DNA of 64,000 bases, taken from contig NZ_MSJR01000011.1 in assembly GCF_002078605.1 (NCBI RefSeq), positions 1 through 64,000 of the forward strand. The letters run 5' to 3'. This stretch comes from Salegentibacter sediminis (GTDB lineage: Bacteria > Bacteroidota > Bacteroidia > Flavobacteriales > Flavobacteriaceae). A program made the position numbers and the translations under genes. Shown here piece after piece: positions 16,681 to 26,686 of the stretch. Under the pieces are notes generated by a model. That model searched no databases, was not told the origin of the DNA, and saw only the letters and a list, made by a program, of their open reading frames with translations. Positions within the stretch are counted from its first letter, which is position 1. The number at the start of each line of letters is the position of its first letter.

Positions 16681-18525
16681 TTAAATTTGCTCAACAAAGT
16701 CTGAAAAGACTTTTTTATGCTGCTCCAGGTCCAAATCAGGAGATACTGAAACCCGGGCGATATAATCTTTATCGTCTTCTTTGGTGGTTCCCTGGGTAGA
16801 TGTGGCGGGTATCGTCCAATAACATCCTTTTAACTGTCCATAACTCACACAATATTTGCTTTCATTGGGAATTTCCGTAATCATCATGTTGATGAGTTTT
16901 TGGTTTAAAGCTCTTTTATAAGCCTCCCTCTCTTCAGCTGTATTCCCTTTTGTAGGTAGGTCCAGTGAAAACACAGAAGGTGTAAATCCCTGTTGAGCCA
17001 AGTCTTCTGAAACAAAATTAATCTTTGCAGCAGGTAGTATCTCTTTGATGAAGTTTACAAATTCACGGGTATTCTTATAAGCAGCCTCAATCCTCTGATT
17101 CATGGAAGGTAACTGTTCTGCCAGTATTTCTACCTGAAGAGCTGTAGCTTCATTATCGCAAAGTTTTAGATGTTTTTCGATGGATGACATTAAGCTTTCA
17201 GCCTTTTCATTGGCCACACAATAACCGGCAGTACATTTCCCGCCGCTTGGAAATTTAGATCCACTTACATATGAAATGGTCCTGATCTCTGAGAATATTC
17301 CGTCTGGTTTTAAAAATTGTAGGTTAGGGCAAAATGTTTGATCCAAAATAAAAACGGGAGCGATAGCATTTTCACCGGTTTTAGTTTTTCGGCTTTTGCT
17401 TAAAACAGCTCTTAACTTTTCCAGGTCGGGAACTTCAACTCTGGGGTTGGTTGGAATTTCAGCAATAATGTATGGTACGGCACCTTCCTTTGCAACCTGG
17501 GCCAGCACCTGATCGGTACTCTGAACCATATCCTTATCCCCATCAACCGGTAGATCCATCACTTCTACATTTTTTAAGCAGGCAGCAACACGCCTTGCCT
17601 GGTCGTTTGTTCCGCCATAACAGTTTGGGGGAACAATAAATTTGATTTCTTTTCCCTGGTGCTTTTCCAGTGCTTCGTCAATAAGCCCCATCATGATAGC
17701 ATATTGAACAGAGAGCCCACAGGAACCAAGCAGCACTTTTGAATTTGTTGCGGTAATCTTCTGAACCGAACCTACAACCTTTGCTTTGTTGGTCTCTGCA
17801 TTACTTTTCTTTTTAGCTGAAGGGGATTCTCCAACGAGCTGCTGCAGCGCCGAAAAAGAATCGGCCGGGGTCATCGCAATGCTCTCTCTTCTTCGTACAT
17901 GCTGAATTTCTGAAACATAAGTTTCATTTTGTTTCCCGTTTACCATTATCACACTTCCCAGGGGAGGGTGCAGGCTTATGACAAAGTCAATTCTTGGATT
18001 AAGCTCAGCCCTGCCCATGTTGGCCTGTTGGGAAATGAAAATTGTACTGCCGTTAAAATCGGAGATATCTTCGGCATTATCCACCTGCTTTAATTCAAAA
18101 TCGTATCCATAAACACGGCGCACTGCTTCAATATCAAAATAATTGGGTAATTCGCCGGAATAGACAATTTGTGTGTTTTTATGCTCGAAGAGATTCTTTC
18201 TTAGCACGGCTAATACCGGCATGGTCATCGAGGAAAAACCGATCACGTTTTCCGGTTTTAGATCATTTAATTGAGCAATACCCCATTCCAGTACCGAAGA
18301 TAAGGGGTGGCCTAAGCGGATATAGTCGAAAGCAGTAGGTAATTTACATAGAGCCGATGTATTTGAATTATTGACCCGGTACAGGGCCTCAAACTCTTCC
18401 AGGAATTGAGTCTTGGCTAAACTTTCATCGTAAATATCCAGTCTGTGAGTGGTTAGCTTCAACCAGTCGGTCGGTATATTTTTTAAAACATCTTTGATAT
18501 AATGGATCACTTTATCGTCTTTCAT
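16681..18525 (-). CDS. Cys/Met-metabolism PLP-dependent enzyme with an extra N-terminal domain
   Basis: A 614-residue protein, long for the cystathionine gamma-synthase/beta-lyase family (about 380-400). Residues from about 250 on form the PLP domain: IKFIVPPNCYGGTNDQARR, PYIIAEIPTNPRVEVPDLEKL, APVFILDQTFCPNLQF, and the Schiff-base Lys424 in SYVSGSKFPSGGKC. The first 240 residues resemble the front half of the same fold (IRLGHPLSSVLEWGIAQL, VIGFSSMTMPVLAVLR), suggesting an internal partial duplication or an embedded cofactor-less domain joined by a Lys/Ser-rich linker (about 238-250). The reaction is likely elimination or replacement on a sulfur-containing amino acid. The substrate is not clear and no sulfur-pathway gene is adjacent. 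Confidence 0.75.
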   Translation of the reverse strand: MKDDKVIHYIKDVLKNIPTDWLKLTTHRLDIYDESLAKTQFLEEFEALYRVNNSNTSALCKLPTAFDYIRLGHPLSSVLEWGIAQLNDLKPENVIGFSSMTMPVLAVLRKNLFEHKNTQIVYSGELPNYFDIEAVRRVYGYDFELKQVDNAEDISDFNGSTIFISQQANMGRAELNPRIDFVISLHPPLGSVIMVNGKQNETYVSEIQHVRRRESIAMTPADSFSALQQLVGESPSAKKKSNAETNKAKVVGSVQKITATNSKVLLGSCGLSVQYAIMMGLIDEALEKHQGKEIKFIVPPNCYGGTNDQARRVAACLKNVEVMDLPVDGDKDMVQSTDQVLAQVAKEGAVPYIIAEIPTNPRVEVPDLEKLRAVLSKSRKTKTGENAIAPVFILDQTFCPNLQFLKPDGIFSEIRTISYVSGSKFPSGGKCTAGYCVANEKAESLMSSIEKHLKLCDNEATALQVEILAEQLPSMNQRIEAAYKNTREFVNFIKEILPAAKINFVSEDLAQQGFTPSVFSLDLPTKGNTAEEREAYKRALNQKLINMMITEIPNESKYCVSYGQLKGCYWTIPATSTQGTTKEDDKDYIARVSVSPDLDLEQHKKVFSDFVEQI

Positions 18526-18743
18526 GAGCTTTGCTTTTCAAAAGCTCGAAAATAAAGATTTATTAGGTTTAAATAAAATGCCTGGACAAGATGTTTAAGC
18601 AGTTGTGTAAAGCAGATATAGCATAGGCTATTAAAGGCATAGGCTCTTTATAATAGGGATTTGGTGGAGTAGGGCACAGCCTGATGCGTCTGGAGTCTGG
18701 TGGATTGGAAGGCTATGCTCTTTGTTGCCAATATTTTATTAGA

Positions 18744-19586
18744 TCAAAGTCTGCCTGGCCAGATGTCAGGCAATTCACCGCTGAAACCCATTTCGGGGAG
18801 CTTGTTGATTTGTTCCATTTCTGTTTTAGTCAGATCAAAATCGAAGAGATTGATATTTTCTTTAATCCTTTCCGGAGAAGTGGATTTTGGAATGGCAATT
18901 ACCTCATGTTGAATAATCCACCTCAGGCACACCTGGGCAACAGATTTGTTGTGTTTTTTGGCAATTGCCTGCAAGGTTTCATTCCCAAATACCTTTCCTC
19001 TTGCCAAAGGCGACCATGCCTGGACTACAATATTTTGACTCTTACAAAATGCTACTAAATCCTTTTGCCAGTAACCCGGGTGAAATTCTATTTGATTAAT
19101 AGCCGGTATCACCCTGGCGGTTTGAAATAAAGCTTCTAAATGTTCCTGGAAGAAATTGCTTACTCCTATTGATCTTATTTTCCCTTCGGCTTGCAATTCC
19201 TCCATTGCCCGCCAGGTATCAGCATTGGTTTTTTGCCAGTTGTCGTAATTTTTAGCATTTGCCGGCCAATGTATTAAGTATAAATCAAGGTAATCTATCT
19301 TGAGTCGCTTGAGAGATTTTTCAAACTCTATTTTAGTCGATCTATATCCCAGATTTTCACGCCATAATTTAGTGGTTATAAAAATATCTTCTCTGGGAAC
19401 ACCACTGGCTTTAATTCCTTTTCCAACCGCCTCTTCATTTACGTATTTTGCTGCGGTATCGATTAGACGATAGCCATTTGAGATTGCGGTGGAGACTGCT
19501 TCAATGCCCTCCTTTGCTGTAGCTTTATAGGTTCCGAATCCTACCATCGGTAATTCAATCCCATTATTTAAGATGATACTTTTCAT
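18744..19586 (-). CDS. Aldo/keto reductase
   Basis: A 280-residue NADPH-dependent (beta/alpha)8-barrel oxidoreductase of the 2,5-diketo-D-gluconate reductase-like subgroup. The tetrad is visible: Asp and Tyr in RLIDTAAKYVNEEAVG, Lys in IFITTKLWREN and His in YLDLYLIHWPAN. Cofactor-binding elements include IGVSNF, AWSPLARGK and the C-terminal AIPKSTSPERIKEN. It reduces aldehydes or ketones; the physiological substrate is unknown. It is divergent from the uvrA-like gene with a 340-bp gap. A 218-bp spacer separates it from the upstream start of the PLP-enzyme gene. Confidence 0.92.
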   Translation of the reverse strand: MKSIILNNGIELPMVGFGTYKATAKEGIEAVSTAISNGYRLIDTAAKYVNEEAVGKGIKASGVPREDIFITTKLWRENLGYRSTKIEFEKSLKRLKIDYLDLYLIHWPANAKNYDNWQKTNADTWRAMEELQAEGKIRSIGVSNFFQEHLEALFQTARVIPAINQIEFHPGYWQKDLVAFCKSQNIVVQAWSPLARGKVFGNETLQAIAKKHNKSVAQVCLRWIIQHEVIAIPKSTSPERIKENINLFDFDLTKTEMEQINKLPEMGFSGELPDIWPGRL

Positions 19587-19926
19587 AATATTAATGTCAT
19601 TATTTTAAAGATGTCTTTTCTAAAGCTGGCTTACTGTCTTGTAGTACCCAGGTAGGTAGTGTAGGGATGCCAGTTTAGATCTTGTTTATTGAGGAAGTTA
19701 ATTATTTTCTTTCAAACTTTACCGCCCTTCTGTGCGTATTCCTATAGATTTCAATTATTATTTTAGCAGAATTTCTCTCGTCATCTTACTATCCTTAGTT
19801 TTGCTTATTGCTGAAAAAATTGAGTTAAGGAAAGATGAATCTTATGCTTTGTTTTCCTGAAAAATCACTTTGAAGCCTTAATATCTTTCTATATTTATTT
19901 TTCAAAAAAAGAAACAACAAGCCTTT
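19587..19926. other. Divergent intergenic region, no gene seen
   Basis: 340 bases between the divergent aldo/keto reductase and uvrA-like genes. It must contain both promoters, but I find only imperfect -7 candidates (for example TATATTTA about 40 bp before the uvrA-like ATG). No conserved operator or small ORF was recognised. Confidence 0.4.
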
Positions 19927-22900
19927 ATGCATATAGTTAATGCCCATCAAAATAATCTTAAAAACATTGATTTAAGTATTCCTGAAAATCAACTGATTGT
20001 GGTGACGGGGCTATCGGGATCGGGGAAATCATCTCTGGCAATGGACATTATTGCGAATGAAGGCTACCGCTATTTTTTAGAGAGTCTTCCTGCCTTTAAC
20101 CAGCAAAATGCTCAATTAATACCCACCGCTGAAGTAGATGATATTCAAGACCTCCCACCGGTAATCAAGGTGGAGCAGTCGAAACGCTTTCAGTCTATCA
20201 GTACTACTTTTGGTACACTCTCTGAGCTTACAGCTGTCTTCAGAATTTTATTTGCGCGCTATTCGGCTGCCGAAACTATGAGTAAGTCATTATTTTCTTT
20301 CAATCACCCGAGAGGAGCCTGTGAGCTATGCCGTGGCATTGGAGAGGCGGAATATATCGACCTTGATAAATTGGTGGGAGATGAAAATAAAAGCCTTAGG
20401 GAAGGTGCTATTACCACAACCCTGCCCAATGGCTATATTGTCTATTCCCAGATCACCGTAGAAGAATTAAATAAGGTTTGTGAGGCGCACGGTTTTAACG
20501 TGGATATACCGTGGAAGGAACTCACAGCCGAACAACAGGATGTGGTCTTAAACGGAAGTGACCGCATAAAAGTATTTTTTGGCAAACACGGCCTGGAATC
20601 CAGGCTTAGATGGAAAGGAATTAAAGCAAAGCCCCGTGAAGAAGGATTTTATAAAGGAATGCTTCCTATAATGCAAGACATTTTAAGAAGGGATAGAAAT
20701 CCTAATATCCTGAAATTTGCCAGTTCCAAAACTTGTCCCGCTTGTAAAGGAGCCCGTATTAAGGCAGAACATCTAAAATATGAATGGAAAGGTCTCAATT
20801 TTAAGGACTGGATGGAGCTTTCCTTGGGCGAATTATATGATAGGCTGAAATCTCAGGATTACACAGCCGGGGAAAAGGTATTAGTCGATAAGGCCTGCAC
20901 CCAATTGTACGACCTGATACAACTTGGAATGGAAGAATATCGCTTGAGTACTCCGAGTACTGATATTTCTTCCGGTGATGCCCAGCGTATCAAATTGATC
21001 AGGCAGGTAAACAGCAGCCTGCAAGGTATCCTTTATGTATTTGATGAACCCTCTATCGGTTTGTCTTTAGACTATCAAAAATATCTACTCCATATTCTGC
21101 ACCGACTCATTCGAAGAGGAAATACGGTTATGGTGGTGGGGCATGACTTAGATTTTATAAAGTCTGCAGATTGGATAGTGGAATTAGGCCCGGAAGCAGG
21201 GGTGCACGGGGGAGAATTGATCTTTAATGGACCCGTCCAGGACTTTTTAAATAAGGAAGAATTATCGAGTTACACCTTAGCCGAATTGCACAAAGAAACA
21301 TCCCAATCTGAGAAGCAACCAAAACAGCAAACAGCAGATTCATTTCAGCCTCAACCGGGGGAGTTGATTGTAGTGAGTAGAAAAACGCTTCAGATTATTG
21401 AAAGCCTCACCCGTTTTGGTAAAAAGATGGACTTGAGTCTTCTCACGGTATCAGATCAACCGATTGGAAAAACCCCTCGAAGCAATCCTGCTACCTATAC
21501 AGGCTTAGCCAATAAAATAAGGGATCTACTGGCGAAAACACCGGAAGCGAAAGCCTTGAATCTTGGCAAAGGAGCCTTTTCTTTTAATAATAAAACCGGT
21601 AGATGCGAGGCCTGTGAAGGGGCTGGCGTTATCACTCTTTCTATGAATGTGATGGGCACAATTAACCAGGTTTGTCCTACCTGTAATGGTAAGCGTTTTA
21701 AGCCTGAGGTGCTGAGAGTACAATGGAGTAAAAAAAATATCGCCGACATTTATAATCTAAGCATTGAAGAAGCTTATGATTTTTTTTCCGGGGAAAAGAA
21801 AATCAAAGAAATCCTGTCTTTAATGCTGCAGTTAGGACTTGGTTATATCAAACTGGGACAAGCCTCCAACACCTTGTCTGGAGGGGAAGCGCAGCGGATT
21901 AAACTTACAAAGCATTTTGCTAAACAATCAAAAAAAACACTTTTATTGCTGGAAGAGCCCAGCATTGGTTTGCATCAGCAAAATGTGAGACAGCTGCTGG
22001 AGGCTTTGCACCAACTGAAGCAACAAACAGCAGGTATTATTTGTTTTGAAAATCATCCACTTTTTCAAGCTTCCTGCGATATCCTGGTGGATAATGCTTT
22101 AAAAGCTGAGTTGCCTGAACTGAAAGAAGTGCCAAATCAGCGCAGGGATATGATCTCCATAAGGGGGGCTCGCACGCATCATCTCAAAGACCTCAATTTA
22201 GATTTGCCCAGGCATCATCTTAGCGTGGTCACTGGAATTTCCGGTTCTGGTAAATCTTCATTGGTAATTGATACGCTGCACGGTTTCGGGCTGCAGGAAA
22301 TGACCAAACAGTTTTCGAGTTATCAGCAATCCAGGGTAGGCGTGAATTTTCAGCTAGAGGTTAATCATATTGAAGGGCTTACGCCTACCATTTGCATAAC
22401 GCGGAAGGAAAAGAGCTTTACAGAGCGTTCTGATATAGCAAAGCAAACGGGGATTGATAAGATCTTGCGCTTTGCCTTTTCGAGAAAGGCGCAGTATGAA
22501 GGTCAGGAATTATCAGCCAGTCATTTTTCTAATAATCACGAATTGGGGAAATGTACAGTTTGCGAGGGATTTGGACAGGAACTCCTGCCCCACCTCAACA
22601 AACTCGTATTGGATGAGAATAAAAGCATTGCCAACGGACTCTTTGCGCACAATAAAGTAGTGGGGTATTACGGTGACCCGGCAGGTAAACATATGGCGAT
22701 CTTAAAAAAAGTGGGTGAAGAATATGGGTTTACTTTAGAAACCCCTTTTAAGGAAATGAGCGACTCACAAAAAGAAATTTTACTACACGGGGCAGGTGAA
22801 AAAGTATGGAAAACCAACTGGCTTTATAAGACGAAAACACGGGAAGGTACGCAAGCCTTAAGTATGAAGTGGGAAGGCCTTTACCACTACTTGCAAGACG

Positions 22901-24417
22901 AATATTTCAAGACCCGGAAGAATAAAAATATAAGTCAGCTCACCGCACTCTTTTCTAATAGAGAATGCAGTCATTGCAAGGCTAGTGGATTAAAACCGGA
23001 ACGACTGGCCTTTCAAATTGGAGGAAAATCTATTCACGATATAAAGTCAATGGATTTTAAGGCTTTGGAATACTGGCTTTCTGCTAATGATTGTCAGGAG
23101 GAAGTGGATCAAAAACTCATCTCCAGCATTCAGACTTATTTAATCAATACCATCAAGCGAGCAAAGCAATTGCACATAGATCACCTGCAACTAACCCGAA
23201 AATCATCCACCCTTTCCGGCGGGGAAAACCAACGGGTAGCGCTTATCAAGCAATTAAATTCTCCGCTTAAAGGTATTACCTATCTGTTAGATGAGCCTTC
23301 AGCAGGATTATCTAATGATAATATCCCCGACCTGATCAATATTCTAAAAGAACTTATTGAAAAAGGGAATACGGTCATCGTGATTGAGCACAACAAGGAG
23401 ATCATTCTGTCGGCGGATAGGTTGGTGGAGCTCGGTCCTCAAGCCGGTAAGTTGGGAGGATATATTACGTACCAGGGGACTCCTCAGGATTTTTTGAAAC
23501 AACCCGATTGTCATCCATTTTTGAAAGCACCTACCCAGGCGGTTGACCTTAAAGAGGGGAGTGAGCTCATTACCATTAGAAAGCTTGCCAGGCATACGCT
23601 GGTCAGGGATTCATTAAACCTTCCCATTGGAGGCATCACGGGCCTAACAGGAAAATCAGGTATAGGAAAAACCACCCTGGTGAAAGAGATCCTGATTCCC
23701 AGTATTGAGACTGGGCAGCCTGTGAATTGTAAAAGCATAGACTTTCCTAAAAACTATGCAGGTGTGCAATATTTTGAGCCTAAAAAGCTAAATACTCATG
23801 CGGCCACTTTACTGGTTTCATACTTAGATATATTGAAGGACATCAGCAAAATCTTTGCAGCTGAATCCGGATTGAAAGTCAAAGATTTCTCCTATAAAAC
23901 GAAGAGCAGTCAGTGCCTAAACTGCAAAGGCAAAGGCTATGTGGAGACCAGTCTTGACATTGCCGCCAATGCCATTGAAAAATGTGAAGTATGCAAAGGG
24001 CAACGCTATCAGGCACATATATTGGCGCATACTGTTGAAACGAAAAATATAGCAGAAGTACTTGCCTTTAATGTCATAGAATTAAAAGAATGGCTGAAGA
24101 AGGCTAAACTACCTGCTAAAAGCCTCCAACTCCTGGATCAGTTAGAGGAAATCGGGTTGGCGCATCTTAGTTTAGAACAGCCCGTACAATCTCTTTCTTC
24201 CGGGGAGAAACAACGCTTATTATTGTTGAACTGGCTGCAGGCCGAAGTTACCGATTCGCTTTATATTTTAGATGAACCCAGCACAGGACTGCATTACGCC
24301 GATATTGATCTATTGTATGCGATCCTCCAAAAACTTAGTGAAGCCAATGATATTCTGATCATTGATCATAACCCATATTTATTAGGTAAAATAGGGGTTG
24401 GGGTAGTTTTAGAGTAA
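19927..24417 (+). CDS. UvrA-like protein with four ABC cassettes (tandem-fused UvrA paralogue)
   Basis: A 1496-residue protein, about 1.6 times normal UvrA length. Four ABC signature motifs occur: ISSGDAQR (about 347), LSGGEAQR (650), LSGGENQR (1096) and LSSGEKQR (1423). Each has a Walker B: VFDEPSIGL, LLEEPSIGL, LLDEPSAGL and ILDEPSTGL. Only three P-loops are seen: GLSGSGKSS (28), GISGSGKSS (770) and GKSGIGKTT (1242). In cassette 2 the P-loop is gone although DQPIGKTPRSNPATYTG, the UvrA block after it, remains. Zinc-type CxxC pairs occur at CELC, CPAC, CEAC/CPTC, CTVC, CSHC and CLNC/CEVC. The distance from the first P-loop to the first CxxC (about 100 residues) leaves no room for a UvrB-binding domain. 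A role in damage or drug-adduct tolerance is likely, rather than standard excision repair; this is inference. Confidence 0.9.
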   Translation: MHIVNAHQNNLKNIDLSIPENQLIVVTGLSGSGKSSLAMDIIANEGYRYFLESLPAFNQQNAQLIPTAEVDDIQDLPPVIKVEQSKRFQSISTTFGTLSELTAVFRILFARYSAAETMSKSLFSFNHPRGACELCRGIGEAEYIDLDKLVGDENKSLREGAITTTLPNGYIVYSQITVEELNKVCEAHGFNVDIPWKELTAEQQDVVLNGSDRIKVFFGKHGLESRLRWKGIKAKPREEGFYKGMLPIMQDILRRDRNPNILKFASSKTCPACKGARIKAEHLKYEWKGLNFKDWMELSLGELYDRLKSQDYTAGEKVLVDKACTQLYDLIQLGMEEYRLSTPSTDISSGDAQRIKLIRQVNSSLQGILYVFDEPSIGLSLDYQKYLLHILHRLIRRGNTVMVVGHDLDFIKSADWIVELGPEAGVHGGELIFNGPVQDFLNKEELSSYTLAELHKETSQSEKQPKQQTADSFQPQPGELIVVSRKTLQIIESLTRFGKKMDLSLLTVSDQPIGKTPRSNPATYTGLANKIRDLLAKTPEAKALNLGKGAFSFNNKTGRCEACEGAGVITLSMNVMGTINQVCPTCNGKRFKPEVLRVQWSKKNIADIYNLSIEEAYDFFSGEKKIKEILSLMLQLGLGYIKLGQASNTLSGGEAQRIKLTKHFAKQSKKTLLLLEEPSIGLHQQNVRQLLEALHQLKQQTAGIICFENHPLFQASCDILVDNALKAELPELKEVPNQRRDMISIRGARTHHLKDLNLDLPRHHLSVVTGISGSGKSSLVIDTLHGFGLQEMTKQFSSYQQSRVGVNFQLEVNHIEGLTPTICITRKEKSFTERSDIAKQTGIDKILRFAFSRKAQYEGQELSASHFSNNHELGKCTVCEGFGQELLPHLNKLVLDENKSIANGLFAHNKVVGYYGDPAGKHMAILKKVGEEYGFTLETPFKEMSDSQKEILLHGAGEKVWKTNWLYKTKTREGTQALSMKWEGLYHYLQDEYFKTRKNKNISQLTALFSNRECSHCKASGLKPERLAFQIGGKSIHDIKSMDFKALEYWLSANDCQEEVDQKLISSIQTYLINTIKRAKQLHIDHLQLTRKSSTLSGGENQRVALIKQLNSPLKGITYLLDEPSAGLSNDNIPDLINILKELIEKGNTVIVIEHNKEIILSADRLVELGPQAGKLGGYITYQGTPQDFLKQPDCHPFLKAPTQAVDLKEGSELITIRKLARHTLVRDSLNLPIGGITGLTGKSGIGKTTLVKEILIPSIETGQPVNCKSIDFPKNYAGVQYFEPKKLNTHAATLLVSYLDILKDISKIFAAESGLKVKDFSYKTKSSQCLNCKGKGYVETSLDIAANAIEKCEVCKGQRYQAHILAHTVETKNIAEVLAFNVIELKEWLKKAKLPAKSLQLLDQLEEIGLAHLSLEQPVQSLSSGEKQRLLLLNWLQAEVTDSLYILDEPSTGLHYADIDLLYAILQKLSEANDILIIDHNPYLLGKIGVGVVLE

Positions 24418-24511
24418 GTTCAATTTAATGGAAACTTAGAATTCTTGCTGGAAACTAATTTTTTCTGGTATCCAACATTTTTAACTAAGATACTAGTATC
24501 CATCTTAATAA

Positions 24512-24543
24512 AACTGCCTCGTAAGCTGGCTCACGAGGCAGTT
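24512..24543. terminator. Terminator hairpin between convergent genes
   Basis: Perfect 11-bp stem AACTGCCTCGT / ACGAGGCAGTT with a 10-nt loop. A short T run follows on the minus strand only. It probably serves both the uvrA-like gene and the S9 peptidase gene. Confidence 0.75.
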
Positions 24544-24603
24544 GTATTAACAATTATTTTAATTCCGAGGCAAATTCCCAGGCATTAAAATATTGTATTA
24601 ACC

Positions 24604-26487
24604 TTATAAGGTTTCATCCAACCATTTAAAGAATTCTCTTTGCCAGATGATCCCATTTTGAGCGCTTAAGATCCAGTGGTTTTCCATTGGAAAATAAAGC
24701 AATTTACTTTTTAAACCTTTTAGTTGTGCGGCCTGAAAGGCTTCAAGACCCTGCCCAATTGGAACCCTATAATCCTTACCGCCCTGAATAATCAAGATGG
24801 GAGCGTTCCATTTATTAACATAATTAATAGGATTAAATTCGGTATAGGCTTTGGGAGTTGGATTTTGCCAGTATGCACCATCAAGATCTTTGTTTACAAA
24901 AAACAGTTCTTCTGTGGTACCATACATGCTACGGGTATTAAAGATTCCATCATGAGCAATAAAGGTTTTAAAACGATTGTCATGGTGACCGGCAAGATAA
25001 AAAGCCGAGTACCCGCCGTAACTTGCACCTACAGCTCCCAGTCTGTCTTTATCTACAAAAGTTTCTTTACTCACTTCATCTATGGCTGAAAGGTAATCTT
25101 CCATATTTTGTCCTCCCCAGTCGCCGCTTATTTGCTCGTTCCATTCTACACCATAACCGGGCATCCCTCTTCGGTTGGGAGCAACAATAATATAACCTTT
25201 AGCAGCCATCAACTGAAAGTTCCATCTGAAGGAATAAAATTGAGATAAAGGAGCTTGAGGTCCACCCTGTAAGTAAAGAAGAGTAGGATATTTTTTGTTT
25301 GGGTCAAAGTCTGGTGGGTAGATCACCCAGGTTAGCATTTCTTTCCCATCGGTGGTAGGAATCATTCTTTTTTCCACCTTGCTCAGTTTAATTCCGTCAT
25401 AAAAACTATCGTTCGCGTGGCTAACCTGATCCATTTCTCCGGTTTTCAGATCTACCAGATAAATCTCTGAAGCGTGATTCATATCTGTTCTGGTCACCAC
25501 CATGCTGTTATCTGCCTGGCCTGCCATTCCGGTAATATCAAACTGACCACTGGTGATTTGTTTAACTTCAGCCGAAGCTTTTTTCGGAAGTTTTACTTCG
25601 AATAATTGTTTGGTCCCCATAGTAGGAGCTATAAAGAAAAGCTTCTTCCCATCCTTACTCCACAGAAAGCTACTCACAGTTCCATCCCAATCTTTGGTGA
25701 GATTCAGTTTTTGGCCATCTCTCAAAACTATGATATCATTTTTATCAGATTCATATCCGGGTTCGTCCATTTGCAACCAGGCAAGAGTACCGTCTTTAGA
25801 AACTGCAGGCGCAGTATCATAGCCTTCATTGTCGTCAGTTAGATTGGTTGTGGTTTTTGAAGCCAGGTCATAGGAATAGATATCGGTATTTGTGCTTATT
25901 GCATAATCTTTTCCTTTTACTTTTTTAGAAACATAATAAACCTTGCTGCCATCAGTGCTCCAGATATAATCTTCTGAACCGCCAAATGGTTTTTGCGGGG
26001 TATCGTGGGGTTCTCCTTCCATCATATCCCATTCTTCTTCTGAAGAAAGATTCTTTATGAATAAATGGCTGTACTTTCCGTCTTCCCAGGTATCCCAGTG
26101 CCTGTAGTTGAGATCATCATAAATATAAACTTCAGATTTTTTCATTTCAGGATAAAAATCCTCCCCGCTAACCGGCTCGACTTTTATTTCTTTAGACACT
26201 AATTTAAATTCGCCTGAAGGTGATACTTTAGGATCTGTATAAATACTGTCGTAGGATTTTATTTGAGTGGGTTCCCCGCCTTTAAGAGAAAGTACAAAAG
26301 TTTTAGAATTACTGGTGTTGGTATTGATATCGTAAGAGCTGCTGGAAAAAATCACCTGCTCCCCATCATCGGTTAAACCTATTGGAGAAACTCGTTCAAG
26401 CTCCCACAATTTTTCGGGAGTTATTGTTTGGGCTTTAGCAGAAAGACAAAATCCTGAAAGTATCAGGAAAAAATATAGCTTTTTCAT
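24604..26487 (-). CDS. S9 family prolyl-oligopeptidase-type serine peptidase
   Basis: A 627-residue secreted protein (signal peptide FFLILSGFCLSAKAQ). The first 370 residues form a WD40/TolB-like propeller (repeats such as IWSTDGSKVYYVSKK and LWSKDGKKLFFIAP). The C-terminal alpha/beta-hydrolase domain has the nucleophile Ser in GASYGGYSAFY, the Asp in LIIQGGKDYRVP and the His in PMENHWIL. This is the dipeptidyl-peptidase/acylaminoacyl-peptidase-like S9 type, acting on short peptides in the periplasm. It is a single gene, convergent with the uvrA-like gene and separated by a terminator from the fhs unit. Confidence 0.93.
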   Translation of the reverse strand: MKKLYFFLILSGFCLSAKAQTITPEKLWELERVSPIGLTDDGEQVIFSSSSYDINTNTSNSKTFVLSLKGGEPTQIKSYDSIYTDPKVSPSGEFKLVSKEIKVEPVSGEDFYPEMKKSEVYIYDDLNYRHWDTWEDGKYSHLFIKNLSSEEEWDMMEGEPHDTPQKPFGGSEDYIWSTDGSKVYYVSKKVKGKDYAISTNTDIYSYDLASKTTTNLTDDNEGYDTAPAVSKDGTLAWLQMDEPGYESDKNDIIVLRDGQKLNLTKDWDGTVSSFLWSKDGKKLFFIAPTMGTKQLFEVKLPKKASAEVKQITSGQFDITGMAGQADNSMVVTRTDMNHASEIYLVDLKTGEMDQVSHANDSFYDGIKLSKVEKRMIPTTDGKEMLTWVIYPPDFDPNKKYPTLLYLQGGPQAPLSQFYSFRWNFQLMAAKGYIIVAPNRRGMPGYGVEWNEQISGDWGGQNMEDYLSAIDEVSKETFVDKDRLGAVGASYGGYSAFYLAGHHDNRFKTFIAHDGIFNTRSMYGTTEELFFVNKDLDGAYWQNPTPKAYTEFNPINYVNKWNAPILIIQGGKDYRVPIGQGLEAFQAAQLKGLKSKLLYFPMENHWILSAQNGIIWQREFFKWLDETL

Positions 26488-26630
26488 TAGTGTGGAAGAT
26501 AGATTAATTAAAAACGATTATAAAGATAAGGAGGAAGGCCGAAAAATCTTAAAATAACACAAAAATATTGTAATATCATTTCTCTGGTTTCCGGATAAAA
26601 AATTAAATCACAACCTTATTTTTTAGGATT

Positions 26631-26660
26631 AAAAAGCGGAACTTTTTAGGTTCCGCTTTT
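26631..26660 (-). terminator. Rho-independent terminator after the formate-THF ligase gene
   Basis: On the minus strand: stem AAAAGCGGAAC / GTTCCGCTTTT with a 7-nt loop, followed by further T. It lies 26 nt after the stop. Confidence 0.88.
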
Positions 26661-26686
26661 GTTTAGAAGAAAATAATTCTTGCCCT

